From contig JAVBOC010000011.1 of the NCBI GenBank assembly GCA_031550975.1, forward strand, positions 62,001-126,000: a stretch of DNA of 64,000 nt, in the 5' to 3' direction. This DNA is from UBA947 sp031550975 (GTDB taxonomy: Bacteria > Cyanobacteriota > Vampirovibrionia > Gastranaerophilales > Gastranaerophilaceae). Each line of letters begins with the position of its first letter. Position 1 is the stretch's first letter. The translations under genes and the position numbers were made by a program. This document shows positions 1 through 8,315 of this stretch, in pieces. The notes beneath the pieces were generated by a model. That model had not been told where the DNA came from, did no database searches, and worked only from the letters and a program-made list of their open reading frames with translations.

Positions 1-948
1 CACAGTGACAAGATTTTGTTTAACGTGAGGCGCGACTTTCGGGTTGTTGCTCAAAGCCCCTAATTCAAAAGGAATCTCGCCGATTTTGTAATGGTAAAAA
101 TTTGGGTGGTCTTTGCCCCATTTCAAAACTTGTCTGAAACGGATGCTCTCAAGCCCTTCTTTAATAAAGGCAGCGTCGTTTACTATATTAATATTTCTTT
201 TGAATAACTCTTTCCAAAAAGAGGCGTAATTATTTACGTTCCCGAGTGTAGACACCATCTGGAAGCAGTTTTTGTTGTCGTAACCATGGCTTGTGGCGCC
301 ATCTGTAAAAATCGGGGTGAAAAACAATCGTGAATAATTATCAAATAGACCTTTTCTAAGGCTGTCTTCGACTCCCGCCAATGACCCGCCGATTTTGCCG
401 TAAGGAGTGGCGTGAGTTCCTTCCCTGTAATCCGGGTTTGGTACAATTTTCCCGTCTGCGTCGTATTTTACACGCGGGTTCCAGGTATCAGGAATAATCA
501 ATTGCCCTGCGCCGCCTTTTGGTGAACCGCCGGCAGGGGTAGGGTTTACAAGGGTGAAAAAGTCGCCGTGATGGTTAGGGTTGTTTAATATTTTTGTGCC
601 ATTGCGGTCTGTAAGTACGCCCGGCTCAATTACACGTGAAATTTTTCCGGCTTTATCGGTTAATTCAAAACGATACCCAAATGATTTGATACCATCTCTT
701 AAAGCTGTTGCAACATCGACAGCAAGAGCTTTTCCTTTCTCAAACGGGATAGTCAGGATGTTTGCGTCATTAATTTTGCCGTCTTCGCCGATTTTAGCGA
801 GTTTTAAAACAGCAGTGTATTCGTTGGGGTTATAAGGAGTGCTAAATATGTGTTTAGCAAGGCCATTAGCGGCTTTTACCACTCCCATGGAGCCGAATGA
901 CTGATTGTTTCGATTATTGTATGTATTTACTGAGTTGTTAACCTTCAC
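1..948 (-). CDS. Truncated glycoside hydrolase GH13-like (alpha-amylase superfamily) protein, N-terminal part
   Basis: An open minus-strand frame of 316 codons starts at a GTG (948-946) and runs off the left edge, so the C-terminal part is missing. An AAGGGG lies six bases before the GTG and fixes the start. No cleavable signal peptide is visible; the N-terminus is Asn-rich and contains NNQSFGS at residues 14-20. A beta-rich N-terminal domain is followed, near residues 205-260, by a stretch resembling GH13 conserved region I: LFFTPIF, then SHGYDNKNCF, then a Leu-Gly pair and a helix ending in NINIVNDAAF. The catalytic Asp/Glu residues would lie beyond the edge, so the family call rests on this region only. 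The family acts on alpha-glucans; the substrate here is not visible. Confidence 0.55.
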   Translation of the reverse strand, partial: MKVNNSVNTYNNRNNQSFGSMGVVKAANGLAKHIFSTPYNPNEYTAVLKLAKIGEDGKINDANILTIPFEKGKALAVDVATALRDGIKSFGYRFELTDKAGKISRVIEPGVLTDRNGTKILNNPNHHGDFFTLVNPTPAGGSPKGGAGQLIIPDTWNPRVKYDADGKIVPNPDYREGTHATPYGKIGGSLAGVEDSLRKGLFDNYSRLFFTPIFTDGATSHGYDNKNCFQMVSTLGNVNNYASFWKELFKRNINIVNDAAFIKEGLESIRFRQVLKWGKDHPNFYHYKIGEIPFELGALSNNPKVAPHVKQNLVTV

Positions 949-1070
949 TATACACCCCTTAAAGATAGTAACACCCCTGAAAAAAAAAGTTGTCAGTTCA
1001 TTAAAAAAAGTTTACATACAAATAAAATTTTTGATGTATGATGATGTTAGTGAAAAAACGGAGAATATAG

Positions 1071-2339
1071 ATGCTAATGACCGAAATGAAGTATGATGTT
1101 AAAGACATTACCCTCGCCGACCAAGGCAAAAACCAGATTGAATGGGCATTTAAGGATATGCCAGTATTGAAACAAATACAAAAAAGATTTATTCAAGAAC
1201 AACCTTTTAAAGGTTTAAAATTATCAGCATGCGTGCATGTAACAAAAGAAACGGCTGCGTTATGTGTTGTAATGAAATCAGGCGGAGCAGACGCTATTTT
1301 GACTGCTTCAAATCCGCTCTCAACTCAAGATGATGTTGCAGCGGCGCTTGTAAAACACTACGACATTCCGACTTTTGCTGTTGCAGGCGAAAGCATGGAG
1401 CAATTCAGAGCGCATATTGAAGAAGCTATTAAACACGAACCGGACATCATCATTGATGATGGATGCGATATCGTTTCAGCGATTCATGCTCAATTCCCTG
1501 AGGCTGCTGCGAAAGTTATCGGTTCGACCGAAGAAACCACAACAGGTATCACAAGGCTTCAGGCTATGGAAAGAGAAGGCACTTTGAAATTCCCTGCTGT
1601 CGGTGTCAATTCAAGTATGACAAAACACCTTTATGACAACAGATACGGTACAGGTCAAAGCTCTTTTGACGGTATTATGCGTGCGGCAAACATTCTTATT
1701 GCAGGCAAAACAGTTGTCGTATCAGGTTACGGATGGTGCGGTAAAGGTTGTGCGCTTCGTGCAAAAGCTCTTGGTGCAAACGTAATCGTATGCGAAGTCG
1801 ATCCTTTGAAAGCTCTTGAGGCTGTTATGGAAGGCTACCGTGTAATGCCAATTGCGCAAGCAACAAAAGAAGGCGATATTTTCTTAACAGTTACAGGTGA
1901 TAGACACGTAGTTGACGTTCATCACATGTTAGATATGAAAGACGGCGCTTTCGTTGCAAACGCAGGTCACTTTGATTGCGAAATCAATGTGGATGGCTTA
2001 AAATCACATGCTTCCGATATTAAACGAATCAGACCTTCACTAGAAGAATACAAACTCAACAATGGTAAATCAATCTATGTTCTAGCCGAAGGCAGATTGG
2101 TAAACTTAGTTGCTGCAGAAGGCCATCCGGCAAGCGTTATGGATATGAGTTTTGCTAACCAGGCGTTAGGTATAGAATTCTTAGTTAAAAATAAAGGCAA
2201 ATTGGAGAAAAAACTCTACACACTTCCTATCGAAGTTGATGAAGAAATTGCTTCTATTAAACTACAATCAATGGGAATTTCAATTGATACCCTGACTGAG
2301 GAACAAAAACACTACCTCAACAGCTGGAATATCGGATAG
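1071..2339 (+). CDS. ahcY: Adenosylhomocysteinase (S-adenosylhomocysteine hydrolase)
   Basis: A 422-residue protein of normal family length. It reversibly hydrolyses S-adenosylhomocysteine to adenosine and homocysteine, clearing the product inhibitor of SAM-dependent methyltransferases. Visible family motifs are HVTKETAAL near residue 55, DDGCD near 130, EETTTG near 155, KHLYDNRYGTGQS near 190 (substrate and Lys/Asp catalytic residues) and the NAD-binding GYGWCGKG near 218. The start ATG at 1071 is preceded by GGAG at 1060-1063 with 7 nt spacing; the next in-frame ATG at 1077 is too far from it. The gene is monocistronic, ends at a strong terminator, and is divergent from the GH13-like gene. 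Confidence 0.96.
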   Translation: MLMTEMKYDVKDITLADQGKNQIEWAFKDMPVLKQIQKRFIQEQPFKGLKLSACVHVTKETAALCVVMKSGGADAILTASNPLSTQDDVAAALVKHYDIPTFAVAGESMEQFRAHIEEAIKHEPDIIIDDGCDIVSAIHAQFPEAAAKVIGSTEETTTGITRLQAMEREGTLKFPAVGVNSSMTKHLYDNRYGTGQSSFDGIMRAANILIAGKTVVVSGYGWCGKGCALRAKALGANVIVCEVDPLKALEAVMEGYRVMPIAQATKEGDIFLTVTGDRHVVDVHHMLDMKDGAFVANAGHFDCEINVDGLKSHASDIKRIRPSLEEYKLNNGKSIYVLAEGRLVNLVAAEGHPASVMDMSFANQALGIEFLVKNKGKLEKKLYTLPIEVDEEIASIKLQSMGISIDTLTEEQKHYLNSWNIG

Positions 2340-2363
2340 AAACTATAAATTAAAAATAAGAAG

Positions 2364-2395
2364 CGAGAAACTAGAAACTGGTTTCTCGTTTTTTT
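2364..2395 (+). terminator. Rho-independent terminator of ahcY
   Basis: CGAGAAAC (2364-2371) pairs with GTTTCTCG (2381-2388) around a 9-nt loop and is followed by a run of T. It lies 25 bases after the ahcY stop. Confidence 0.85.
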
Positions 2396-2402
2396 GGTTT
2401 CA

Positions 2403-2411
2403 TGGTATAAT
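2403..2411 (+). promoter_or_regulatory. Extended -10 promoter placed for a leaderless transcript (TPR gene)
   Basis: TGGTATAAT, a consensus extended -10, ends six bases before the ATG at 2418. The expected transcription start, about 7 nt after the hexamer, falls on the start codon itself. There is no Shine-Dalgarno sequence. Confidence 0.7.
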
Positions 2412-2417
2412 ATCAGA

Positions 2418-3977
2418 ATGGATAATCGGAAGTTTATAGGGATTTTATTTGCAACTACACTAATGTTTTCAGGGCTTGGTGCGTACGCTGCGCTCAGTCC
2501 GGAGGCTAATGCGCTTTACCAACAGGCTTCTGCGCTGGAATACCAGACGAATTATTCTGCTGCTGCGAGTAAATTGCTTGAAGCTGTAAAAATTAATCCC
2601 AAAGAACCGATTTTGTATACAAAACTCGGCGGGATTTATACCGAATTAGGCGAATTTGACAACGCACTGGCAGCTTACGGAAAAGTTTTGGAGCTTAGAC
2701 CAAACGATGCGTTCGTTTATATAAGTCTTGGTAATATTTATGAAACCACGGGTGATTATAAAAAAGCACTGGAGGCTTACCAAAAAGCCTTGAGCCTCTC
2801 ACCGGAATACAAATATAATTATTTAAATATCGCCAATGTCCAGTATCAACTGCGTGAATACAAGAGCGCGATTGAGAATTATACAACATTTTTATCTACA
2901 TATTCACGTCACCGCGAAGCCCGCGAAAACCTTGCAGCATCATACTTGAGCGCAGGTGAATTCAGCGCTTCTGTTAGAGAATACGATGAACTTTATACAA
3001 AGTACCGCACGGATTTTAAAGACTACGCAAATTACGGGCTTGCGCTTTTTAGAATAGAGGATTACTCAAAGGCTGCTGAAATGCTAGAAAAAGCGATTGA
3101 TTCTGACCCTGATAATACGGCTTGCAGAATTTCGCTCGCACTGTCTTATCAAGAGCTTGAGAGAAACGATTTGGCGCTTGCACAATATGACGTAATCTTC
3201 CGCCAGCAGCCATCGCTTGCGGCGTTGAGATTTGATTACGCAAATTTGCTTGCAGATATGGATAAAGACGCGGAAGCAATCGAACAATACAAAGTCTACA
3301 TTGCGGCTTTCCCGGAAGACGCAAGAGCTTACAAAAATATTGCGATGATTTACAAGCGCACAAAGCAAAGCGATTTGGCTATTACAAACTACGAAAAAGC
3401 CATCGCACTTGGTTCAAGCGATCTTGAACTAAGAAAAGAACTCGCACAGTGCTACCACTTGAAAAAGGATTACGCTAAAGCGATTAAGCTTTATGACGCG
3501 ATTTTGGCCACGGATTCAAAGGATTATGTAACTAAGTTAAATAAAACTTACGCGCTTCACTCAATGGGCAAATATGATGAGGCGATACCGCTTTATGAGG
3601 AACTTTATGCACAAAAAAGCGATGCCTCGCTTAAATCTAATATGATTGTAGCATTGGTCGAGCAGGGCAAAATCAATATGACACAAAGAAATTACACCCT
3701 GTCAACAAAAAACTTTGAACGCGCAATCAGACTCGGCACAACTGATAGCTACGCTTATTTTGGGTTAGCTCAATCTTACCGTGCTTGCGGACTAACAAGA
3801 CTCGCGGAAGAAAACTTTGAACGCGCAATTTCCATGTCGCCGGAGAAAAAACTTTATTCGGACACTTATGCTGAATTTATCGCTGAAACCGCAAGAGATT
3901 CCAGTGGCGGATATTCAAACACAGACGACAGTTTCGATGATGTCAGAATTAATGATGATACAGAATTGAGAGAATAA
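2418..3977 (+). CDS. Exported tetratricopeptide-repeat protein
   Basis: A 519-residue protein taken from the ATG at 2418. A TTG further upstream (2394) lies in the ahcY terminator and upstream of the -10 box, so it is not used. The N-terminus has a signal peptide (hydrophobic stretch, then LGAYA before ALSPEANALY). The rest is at least ten TPR units with the usual pattern, e.g. AYISLG/YxxAxxxYxxAL repeats such as NALAAYGKVLELRPND and KALEAYQKALSLSPE. The C-terminal 30 residues are acidic and Ser-rich. It is probably a periplasmic scaffold. A lipoprotein gene starts two bases after its stop, so the two form an operon. Substrate or partner unknown. Confidence 0.85.
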   Translation: MDNRKFIGILFATTLMFSGLGAYAALSPEANALYQQASALEYQTNYSAAASKLLEAVKINPKEPILYTKLGGIYTELGEFDNALAAYGKVLELRPNDAFVYISLGNIYETTGDYKKALEAYQKALSLSPEYKYNYLNIANVQYQLREYKSAIENYTTFLSTYSRHREARENLAASYLSAGEFSASVREYDELYTKYRTDFKDYANYGLALFRIEDYSKAAEMLEKAIDSDPDNTACRISLALSYQELERNDLALAQYDVIFRQQPSLAALRFDYANLLADMDKDAEAIEQYKVYIAAFPEDARAYKNIAMIYKRTKQSDLAITNYEKAIALGSSDLELRKELAQCYHLKKDYAKAIKLYDAILATDSKDYVTKLNKTYALHSMGKYDEAIPLYEELYAQKSDASLKSNMIVALVEQGKINMTQRNYTLSTKNFERAIRLGTTDSYAYFGLAQSYRACGLTRLAEENFERAISMSPEKKLYSDTYAEFIAETARDSSGGYSNTDDSFDDVRINDDTELRE

Positions 3978-3978
3978 G

Positions 3979-4383
3979 TTGAAACAAATTTTATTGTTTT
4001 TAATTTGTGGAATTTTGTTGTTTTCAGTTGCCGGCTGCGGCAAGGATGAACCGGGGATTCTTTTTAACAAAAACCCGATTACTAAAGAGAATGTTCTTGA
4101 TAATTCTCTAAATTTTGAGCGCGGAAACAGAATTTATTACCTGATTTTAATGCCTAAAAAAGTTCGCTCACGCTTTCTTTTTGTTCAATTAATGAAGGTG
4201 GGTTCTGCCGACAGACTCGGCTACAAACTCTATTGGGGAAAAGATATCCGACTCAAAGACGAAGAAATTAATTACTACACAGACTACTTTGTCCTAAACG
4301 AAAAAGGAACCTACGTTATGAAGGTTTATTCCAAAGACAATCCGACAAAAGAACTCACCTCAGCACGGTTTTTTGTGTATTAG
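3979..4383 (+). CDS. Small lipoprotein, unknown function
   Basis: A 134-residue protein beginning at TTG 3979, one base after the stop codon of the TPR gene, so translation is probably coupled. It has a lipoprotein signal peptide: hydrophobic LLFLICGILLF, then lipobox VAGC with Cys near residue 20. The mature part has alternating beta-strand character and no domain I recognise. With the upstream TPR protein it may form an envelope complex; that is inference from the operon only. Confidence 0.75.
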   Translation: MKQILLFLICGILLFSVAGCGKDEPGILFNKNPITKENVLDNSLNFERGNRIYYLILMPKKVRSRFLFVQLMKVGSADRLGYKLYWGKDIRLKDEEINYYTDYFVLNEKGTYVMKVYSKDNPTKELTSARFFVY

Positions 4384-4437
4384 TATTTGTTATTCCGAAC
4401 TCGTTTCGGAATTGAGGATGTGTCATTTCAAGCAAAT
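4384..4437. repeat. Fragment of dispersed palindromic repeat
   Basis: Between the lipoprotein stop and the small minus-strand gene lies a short piece (TTCCGAAC...GTTTCGGAA, then TGTCATTT) resembling one end of the TGTCATnCnGAACTTG repeat family found elsewhere in the window. Confidence 0.45.
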
Positions 4438-4632
4438 TTAAAGCCCTCCAATATACTTAGCAAGGGCATCTATTTTCTGTACTAATGCGGCTGTTTGTGG
4501 TACTAAACAAACACAGTCATTGCTTAAATCTGAATTATAGCAGACAACATCATGGATTACGCGTGATTGCATCCATATATCTGTAACTATGCTCTCAATT
4601 TCTGTTAATTTATCATCCATATTACTAGTCAC
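4438..4632 (-). CDS. Small protein of unknown function, divergent from XRE regulator
   Basis: A 64-residue protein if started at GTG 4632; ATG 4620 would give 60 residues. The further upstream ATG at 4641 overlaps the TATAAT at 4645-4640 and is an unlikely start. It is mostly helical, with three Cys and a VCLVPQTAALVQKIDALAKY-type C-terminal helix. No known family is recognised. It is divergent from the small XRE regulator with only about 74 bp between starts, suggesting the two are co-regulated. Confidence 0.5.
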   Translation of the reverse strand: MTSNMDDKLTEIESIVTDIWMQSRVIHDVVCYNSDLSNDCVCLVPQTAALVQKIDALAKYIGGL

Positions 4633-4639
4633 CAAAAAC

Positions 4640-4645
4640 ATTATA
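4640..4645 (-). promoter_or_regulatory. -10 hexamer TATAAT for the 64-residue gene
   Basis: TATAAT on the minus strand ends seven bases before the GTG at 4632, consistent with a leaderless start. GGTGA before ATG 4620 would be the alternative, leadered reading. Confidence 0.5.
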
Positions 4646-4694
4646 TCATCTCTGGGTACTAGAGTACATCATTAAATAAATTTTGTCAAATGAC

Positions 4695-4700
4695 TATAAT
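4695..4700 (+). promoter_or_regulatory. -10 hexamer placed for leaderless XRE regulator mRNA
   Basis: TATAAT ends exactly six bases before the ATG at 4707, with no Shine-Dalgarno between them. Confidence 0.65.
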
Positions 4701-4706
4701 GCTTTT

Positions 4707-4925
4707 ATGAAAGACAAAAGAATGCCATTATTATCTGCGAATATAAAAGCCGAAAGAGTTCGTAAAGGTTTAACTCAAGAAAAACTCGCTGAGTTGATTG
4801 ATATGCATGAGCGCTCAATCAGTCAGATTGAACAAGCAAAACAAATTCCGTCAGCATTTGTGGTCTTTGACATCGCAAAAGCCTTGAATATTTCATTGGA
4901 TGAGTTATTCAAAGGTATAGATTAA
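4707..4925 (+). CDS. XRE/Cro-type helix-turn-helix regulator
   Basis: A 72-residue single-domain HTH protein. RKGLTQEKLAELIDMHERSISQIEQ (given here in pieces: RKGLTQEKLAE, then MHERSISQIEQ) is a classic XRE helix-turn-helix, followed by a Pro-containing turn and ALNISLDELF. The start is ATG 4707; an in-frame TTG at 4683 lies upstream of the TATAAT box and is rejected. No effector domain is present. It is the size of the smallest Cro-like repressors and may autoregulate the divergent region 4633-4706. Confidence 0.85.
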   Translation: MKDKRMPLLSANIKAERVRKGLTQEKLAELIDMHERSISQIEQAKQIPSAFVVFDIAKALNISLDELFKGID

Positions 4926-4936
4926 TCGTAGACCTT

Positions 4937-7525
4937 TTATTCTTCGGTTTCTTCAATGTCGCCTAACAAGCTGGTTTGCTCAATAATTGGTTCTTCAACT
5001 GCGGGTGTTGGTTGTGCTGAACCGTCCTCATTGGTTGCAACAGAAGCCATTAAGGTCTCATCGTCTTCCGGGTTGAGGATTTTGTTAACTGACATTACAG
5101 CATCGTTGTCCATCAAGTTTTGAGCGCGAACGCCTGTTGCCGGACGACCTTGACGCGAGATTGCGCCAGCGTTAATCCGTGTTACAACGCCGTTTGCGGT
5201 TACCATCATAATATCATCAGAGTCCTGTACGATTGTCAATGCAACCAATTTTGATGAAGTTGATTTGAATTTAGTCGCGATAAGTCCGATACCGCCGCGG
5301 TTTTGGCTTCTGAATTCAGAAAGTTTTGTACGTTTGCCGAATCCGTCAGAAGTAACTACTAACAAATCTGCATCATAGTCACGTGGAACGATGTCACATC
5401 CGACGATTTCGTCGCCTGTGCGTAATTTCATAGAAGTTACCCCGCGAGCGCTTCTGCCAAGCGGTCTAAGATCAGCAACCGGGAAGCGGATTGCCATACC
5501 CGACGCTGTTCCGATAATTATTTCGTCGCGTCCGGTTGCAAGTTTAACCCAGTTCAAGCTATCATCGCCATCCAAGCCGATTGCGATGATACCGTTTCTA
5601 CGGATATTTGAGAAGTTATCCAATTCAATCCGTTTTATGTAACCTCTTTTAGTCAACATAAGCAGGTTCAATTCTTTTGAGAACGCGCTTACTGGTACTA
5701 CTGCGGTGATTTTTTCATCCTGTTCAATAGGTAGAACGTTCACAATTGGCAAGCCTTTTGCCGCACGTCCGCCTTCAGGGAAGTCATAAACATTCAAGCT
5801 GTAAACAGTTCCTTTTGAAGAGAAAAACAGAACTTTATCGTGCATCATTGCTGTGAAGAAGTGTTGAATATCATCGTCTTCTTTTGTTTTGATGCCTGAT
5901 TTGCCGCGGGTTGCACGGTTTTGACGTTCAAATGTGTCAAGCGAAATCCGTTTCAAATACCCCTGGTGTGTGATAAACACAGCCATCGGAGTGTTTGGCG
6001 TAAGGTCTTCAATTGTAACCTCGCCTTGCTCCGGTACGATTTGAGTTTTACGATCGTCGCCATATTTTTCTTTGTCTTCAAGCAATTCTTCTTTGATGAT
6101 TGCAAGAATTTTCAAACGGCTTGCAAGAATTTCTTCGTATTCAGCGATTTTCTTGATTAATTCATCGTATTCAGCCTTAACTTTATCTTGCTCTAAGCCT
6201 GTTAAACGACGTAATTGCATCTCAAGGATTGCGTTTGACTGATCAACATCAAGCCCAAAACGTGCCATCAAGCCGCTTCTAGCGTCATCAACCGTTTTTG
6301 CTTTCTTGATTATTTCAATAACTTCGTCAATTGAACCAAGTGCGATAATCAAACCTGCTAAGATATGCGCGCGAATTTTTGCTTTTTTCAAGAAGAAAAT
6401 TGTTCTGCGCGTAACGATTTCCACACGGTGTTCGATAAACTCACTCAATACATCTTTCAAGTTCATCAAACGAGGCTGTTTGCCGCAAAGAGCGAGCATG
6501 TTAACCCCGAAAGAAGTCGCCAATTGAGTATATTTAAACAAGTTGTTTTTAACAACATCGGGCTTTGCGTCACGTTTTAATTCAATAACGATACGCATAC
6601 CGTCGCGGTCAGATTCATCGCGAAGGTCGGAAATCCCGTTTAATTTTTGGTCTTTAACAAGTTCAGCAATCTTTTCGATTAAAGCTGCTTTGTTAACCTG
6701 GTAAGGCAATTCGGTAACAACAATCGCTGTACGCGCTTGTCTTCCGCCACCGCCTGCGATTTCTTCAAACCCTGCTACAGCAGACATTTTAACAGAACCG
6801 CGGCCTGTTTCGTAAGCCTGTCTGATTTCGCCCATGCCAACAATTGTCGCGGCTGTCGGGAAATCAGGCCCTTTAATATATTCGTTCAATTGGGCAATCG
6901 TAATTTCAGGATTGTCGATTAAAGCAATTGTACCGTCAACGATTTCACACAAGTTGTGTGGCGGAATGTTTGTCGCCATACCAACCGCGATACCGGAAAC
7001 ACCGTTGAGTAAAAGCATTGGCAGTCTTACCGGAAGAACAGAAGGTTCTTGCAGCGAGCCGTCAAAGTTCGGTTCAAATTCTACTGTTTCATTGTCGATA
7101 TCTGATAACATTGTGGTCGTAATCTTGTGCATACGAGCCTCTGTATATCTCATCGCGGCTGCGCCGTCACCGTCAACAGAACCGAAGTTGCCGTGACCGT
7201 CAATTGTTTGATAACGTGTTGAAAAGTCTTGTGCCATACGTACAAGAGCTTCGTAAACCGCTGAATCGCCGTGAGGGTGGTATTTACCCAGAACTTCCCC
7301 GACGATACGGGCACATTTTTTAAACGGTTTATCAGGTGTCATGCCAAGTTCGTTCATCGCGTATAAAATACGTCTGTGAACAGGTTTTAAACCATCACGA
7401 ACATCCGGCAGCGCGCGACCGACGATTACGCTCATCGCATAGTCGATATACGAACGCTTCATTTCTTCTCTAATATTAATCGGTACAATTCTACCGTCTT
7501 CAAATAAATTACTTTGCTGTGACAT
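4937..7525 (-). CDS. gyrA: DNA gyrase subunit A
   Basis: An 862-residue type IIA topoisomerase subunit, the breakage-reunion partner of GyrB. N-terminal landmarks are ALPDVRDGLKPVHRR, HPHGDSAVYEALVRMAQDFS (quinolone-determining region, with the wild-type-like Ser after GD) and RYTEARM with the catalytic Tyr. The C-terminal pinwheel repeats contain QNRGGIG at the GyrA-box position (consensus QRRGGKG), which supports gyrase rather than ParC. The last about 45 residues are acidic. The leader has TACAAT about 33 nt upstream and a GGTGAGG Shine-Dalgarno, so it is a conventional leadered gene. gyrB is not in this window. Confidence 0.95.
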   Translation of the reverse strand: MSQQSNLFEDGRIVPINIREEMKRSYIDYAMSVIVGRALPDVRDGLKPVHRRILYAMNELGMTPDKPFKKCARIVGEVLGKYHPHGDSAVYEALVRMAQDFSTRYQTIDGHGNFGSVDGDGAAAMRYTEARMHKITTTMLSDIDNETVEFEPNFDGSLQEPSVLPVRLPMLLLNGVSGIAVGMATNIPPHNLCEIVDGTIALIDNPEITIAQLNEYIKGPDFPTAATIVGMGEIRQAYETGRGSVKMSAVAGFEEIAGGGGRQARTAIVVTELPYQVNKAALIEKIAELVKDQKLNGISDLRDESDRDGMRIVIELKRDAKPDVVKNNLFKYTQLATSFGVNMLALCGKQPRLMNLKDVLSEFIEHRVEIVTRRTIFFLKKAKIRAHILAGLIIALGSIDEVIEIIKKAKTVDDARSGLMARFGLDVDQSNAILEMQLRRLTGLEQDKVKAEYDELIKKIAEYEEILASRLKILAIIKEELLEDKEKYGDDRKTQIVPEQGEVTIEDLTPNTPMAVFITHQGYLKRISLDTFERQNRATRGKSGIKTKEDDDIQHFFTAMMHDKVLFFSSKGTVYSLNVYDFPEGGRAAKGLPIVNVLPIEQDEKITAVVPVSAFSKELNLLMLTKRGYIKRIELDNFSNIRRNGIIAIGLDGDDSLNWVKLATGRDEIIIGTASGMAIRFPVADLRPLGRSARGVTSMKLRTGDEIVGCDIVPRDYDADLLVVTSDGFGKRTKLSEFRSQNRGGIGLIATKFKSTSSKLVALTIVQDSDDIMMVTANGVVTRINAGAISRQGRPATGVRAQNLMDNDAVMSVNKILNPEDDETLMASVATNEDGSAQPTPAVEEPIIEQTSLLGDIEETEE

Positions 7526-7602
7526 GCCTCACCCTTCCCAAATCTATCCCATGCCACTATTGTAGCACAAACACAGCTGTATTAGTAATTTTTAAACAAA
7601 TA

Positions 7603-7932
7603 TTAATAAACAAACAGTGAAAACTGCGATAAATAAGTGCCAAGCGCGTTGACGGGTTCAGGCCCGTGCAACAGGACAAAAAGCACCATTGCAACCACGG
7701 CAAGCCAAAAGAATTTCACATTCCGGCTGCTGATGAGCAACATTGAATAAAGCACCAAAACGATTGGCATTGCATAGTTTATAAGCGCATATCCAACAGG
7801 CGCCGGATATTGAAATTCAACCGATTTAGCCATGTAGTCCGCGGCCACAAAAAATACAAAAAAGACCAGAACAAAGGATGTTCCTATAAAATAAGCTTCT
7901 TTATTATCATCAACCATAGTGTAAGTGACCAT
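7603..7932 (-). CDS. Small multi-pass membrane protein, unknown
   Basis: A 109-residue protein with three predicted membrane helices: about residues 14-34 (FIGTSFVLVFFVFFVAADY), 50-68 and 73-90. A strong GGAGG lies 5 nt before the ATG. No family is recognised. It sits upstream of gyrA on the same strand with a 77-bp gap that contains the gyrA promoter, so it is probably transcribed separately. Confidence 0.6.
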   Translation of the reverse strand: MVTYTMVDDNKEAYFIGTSFVLVFFVFFVAADYMAKSVEFQYPAPVGYALINYAMPIVLVLYSMLLISSRNVKFFWLAVVAMVLFVLLHGPEPVNALGTYLSQFSLFVY

Positions 7933-7965
7933 AATTCCTCCAATTAAAATTAAATTTTGTTGTTC

Positions 7966-8018
7966 TTCCTCTCTCCTTGAGGGAGAGGATAGAGGCGCAG
8001 CCTCGAGGTGAGGGGGCT
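7966..8018. repeat. Palindromic intergenic repeat, CCTCTCTCC...GGTGAGGG type
   Basis: CTCTCCTTGAGGGAGAG forms a hairpin, followed by GAGGCGCAGCCTC as a second hairpin and GGTGAGGG. This is a widespread type of imperfect intergenic palindrome and differs from the TGTCAT family in this window. Confidence 0.6.
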
Positions 8019-8315
8019 TCTATTACTTTTATTATACCCTTATTTTTACTTTTTTATTCATAATATTATAACATATCGGCTAAATAGATTAATTTCTTGA
8101 ATTTTCTTTTCTTAGTCATAACCGGACTTGTCTAAATTACCCCCGGCATTTGTCGCGTTTCAACATGCTATTCGCGATGCACCAGCCAAATTGGGTCAAG
8201 GCTCAGCCTTGCGCAATTATTAATTTTTTGTTTATTTTTCAACTAAACGGCAGATTGAGTATTATAGTTAGTATATAGCATTATAAGTTTAATAAGACAA
8301 AGGAGAAATAAGAAA
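8019..8315. other. dnaK upstream region
   Basis: About 300 bases without a gene. It holds a small hairpin CAAGGCTCAGCCTTG (8197-8211) and an AAGGAG ribosome site at about 8300. I looked for a CIRCE (HrcA) inverted repeat TTAGCACTC-N9-GAGTGCTAA and did not find one. AT-rich hexamers such as TATAAG (8282-8287) are candidate -10 elements. Confidence 0.4.

Noticed and set aside
905..1096. A 63-codon plus-strand frame overlapping the ahcY start
   Set aside because: No ribosome site, overlaps two real genes' control regions, and reads low-complexity sequence.
2394..2417. Upstream TTG start for the TPR protein
   Set aside because: It lies in the ahcY terminator and before the -10 box; ATG 2418 precedes a proper signal peptide.
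4683..4706. TTG start for the XRE regulator
   Set aside because: The -10 hexamer TATAAT would be within the coding region; ATG 4707 fits.
8019..8315. CIRCE/HrcA operator upstream of dnaK
   Set aside because: No TTAGCACTC inverted repeat is present.
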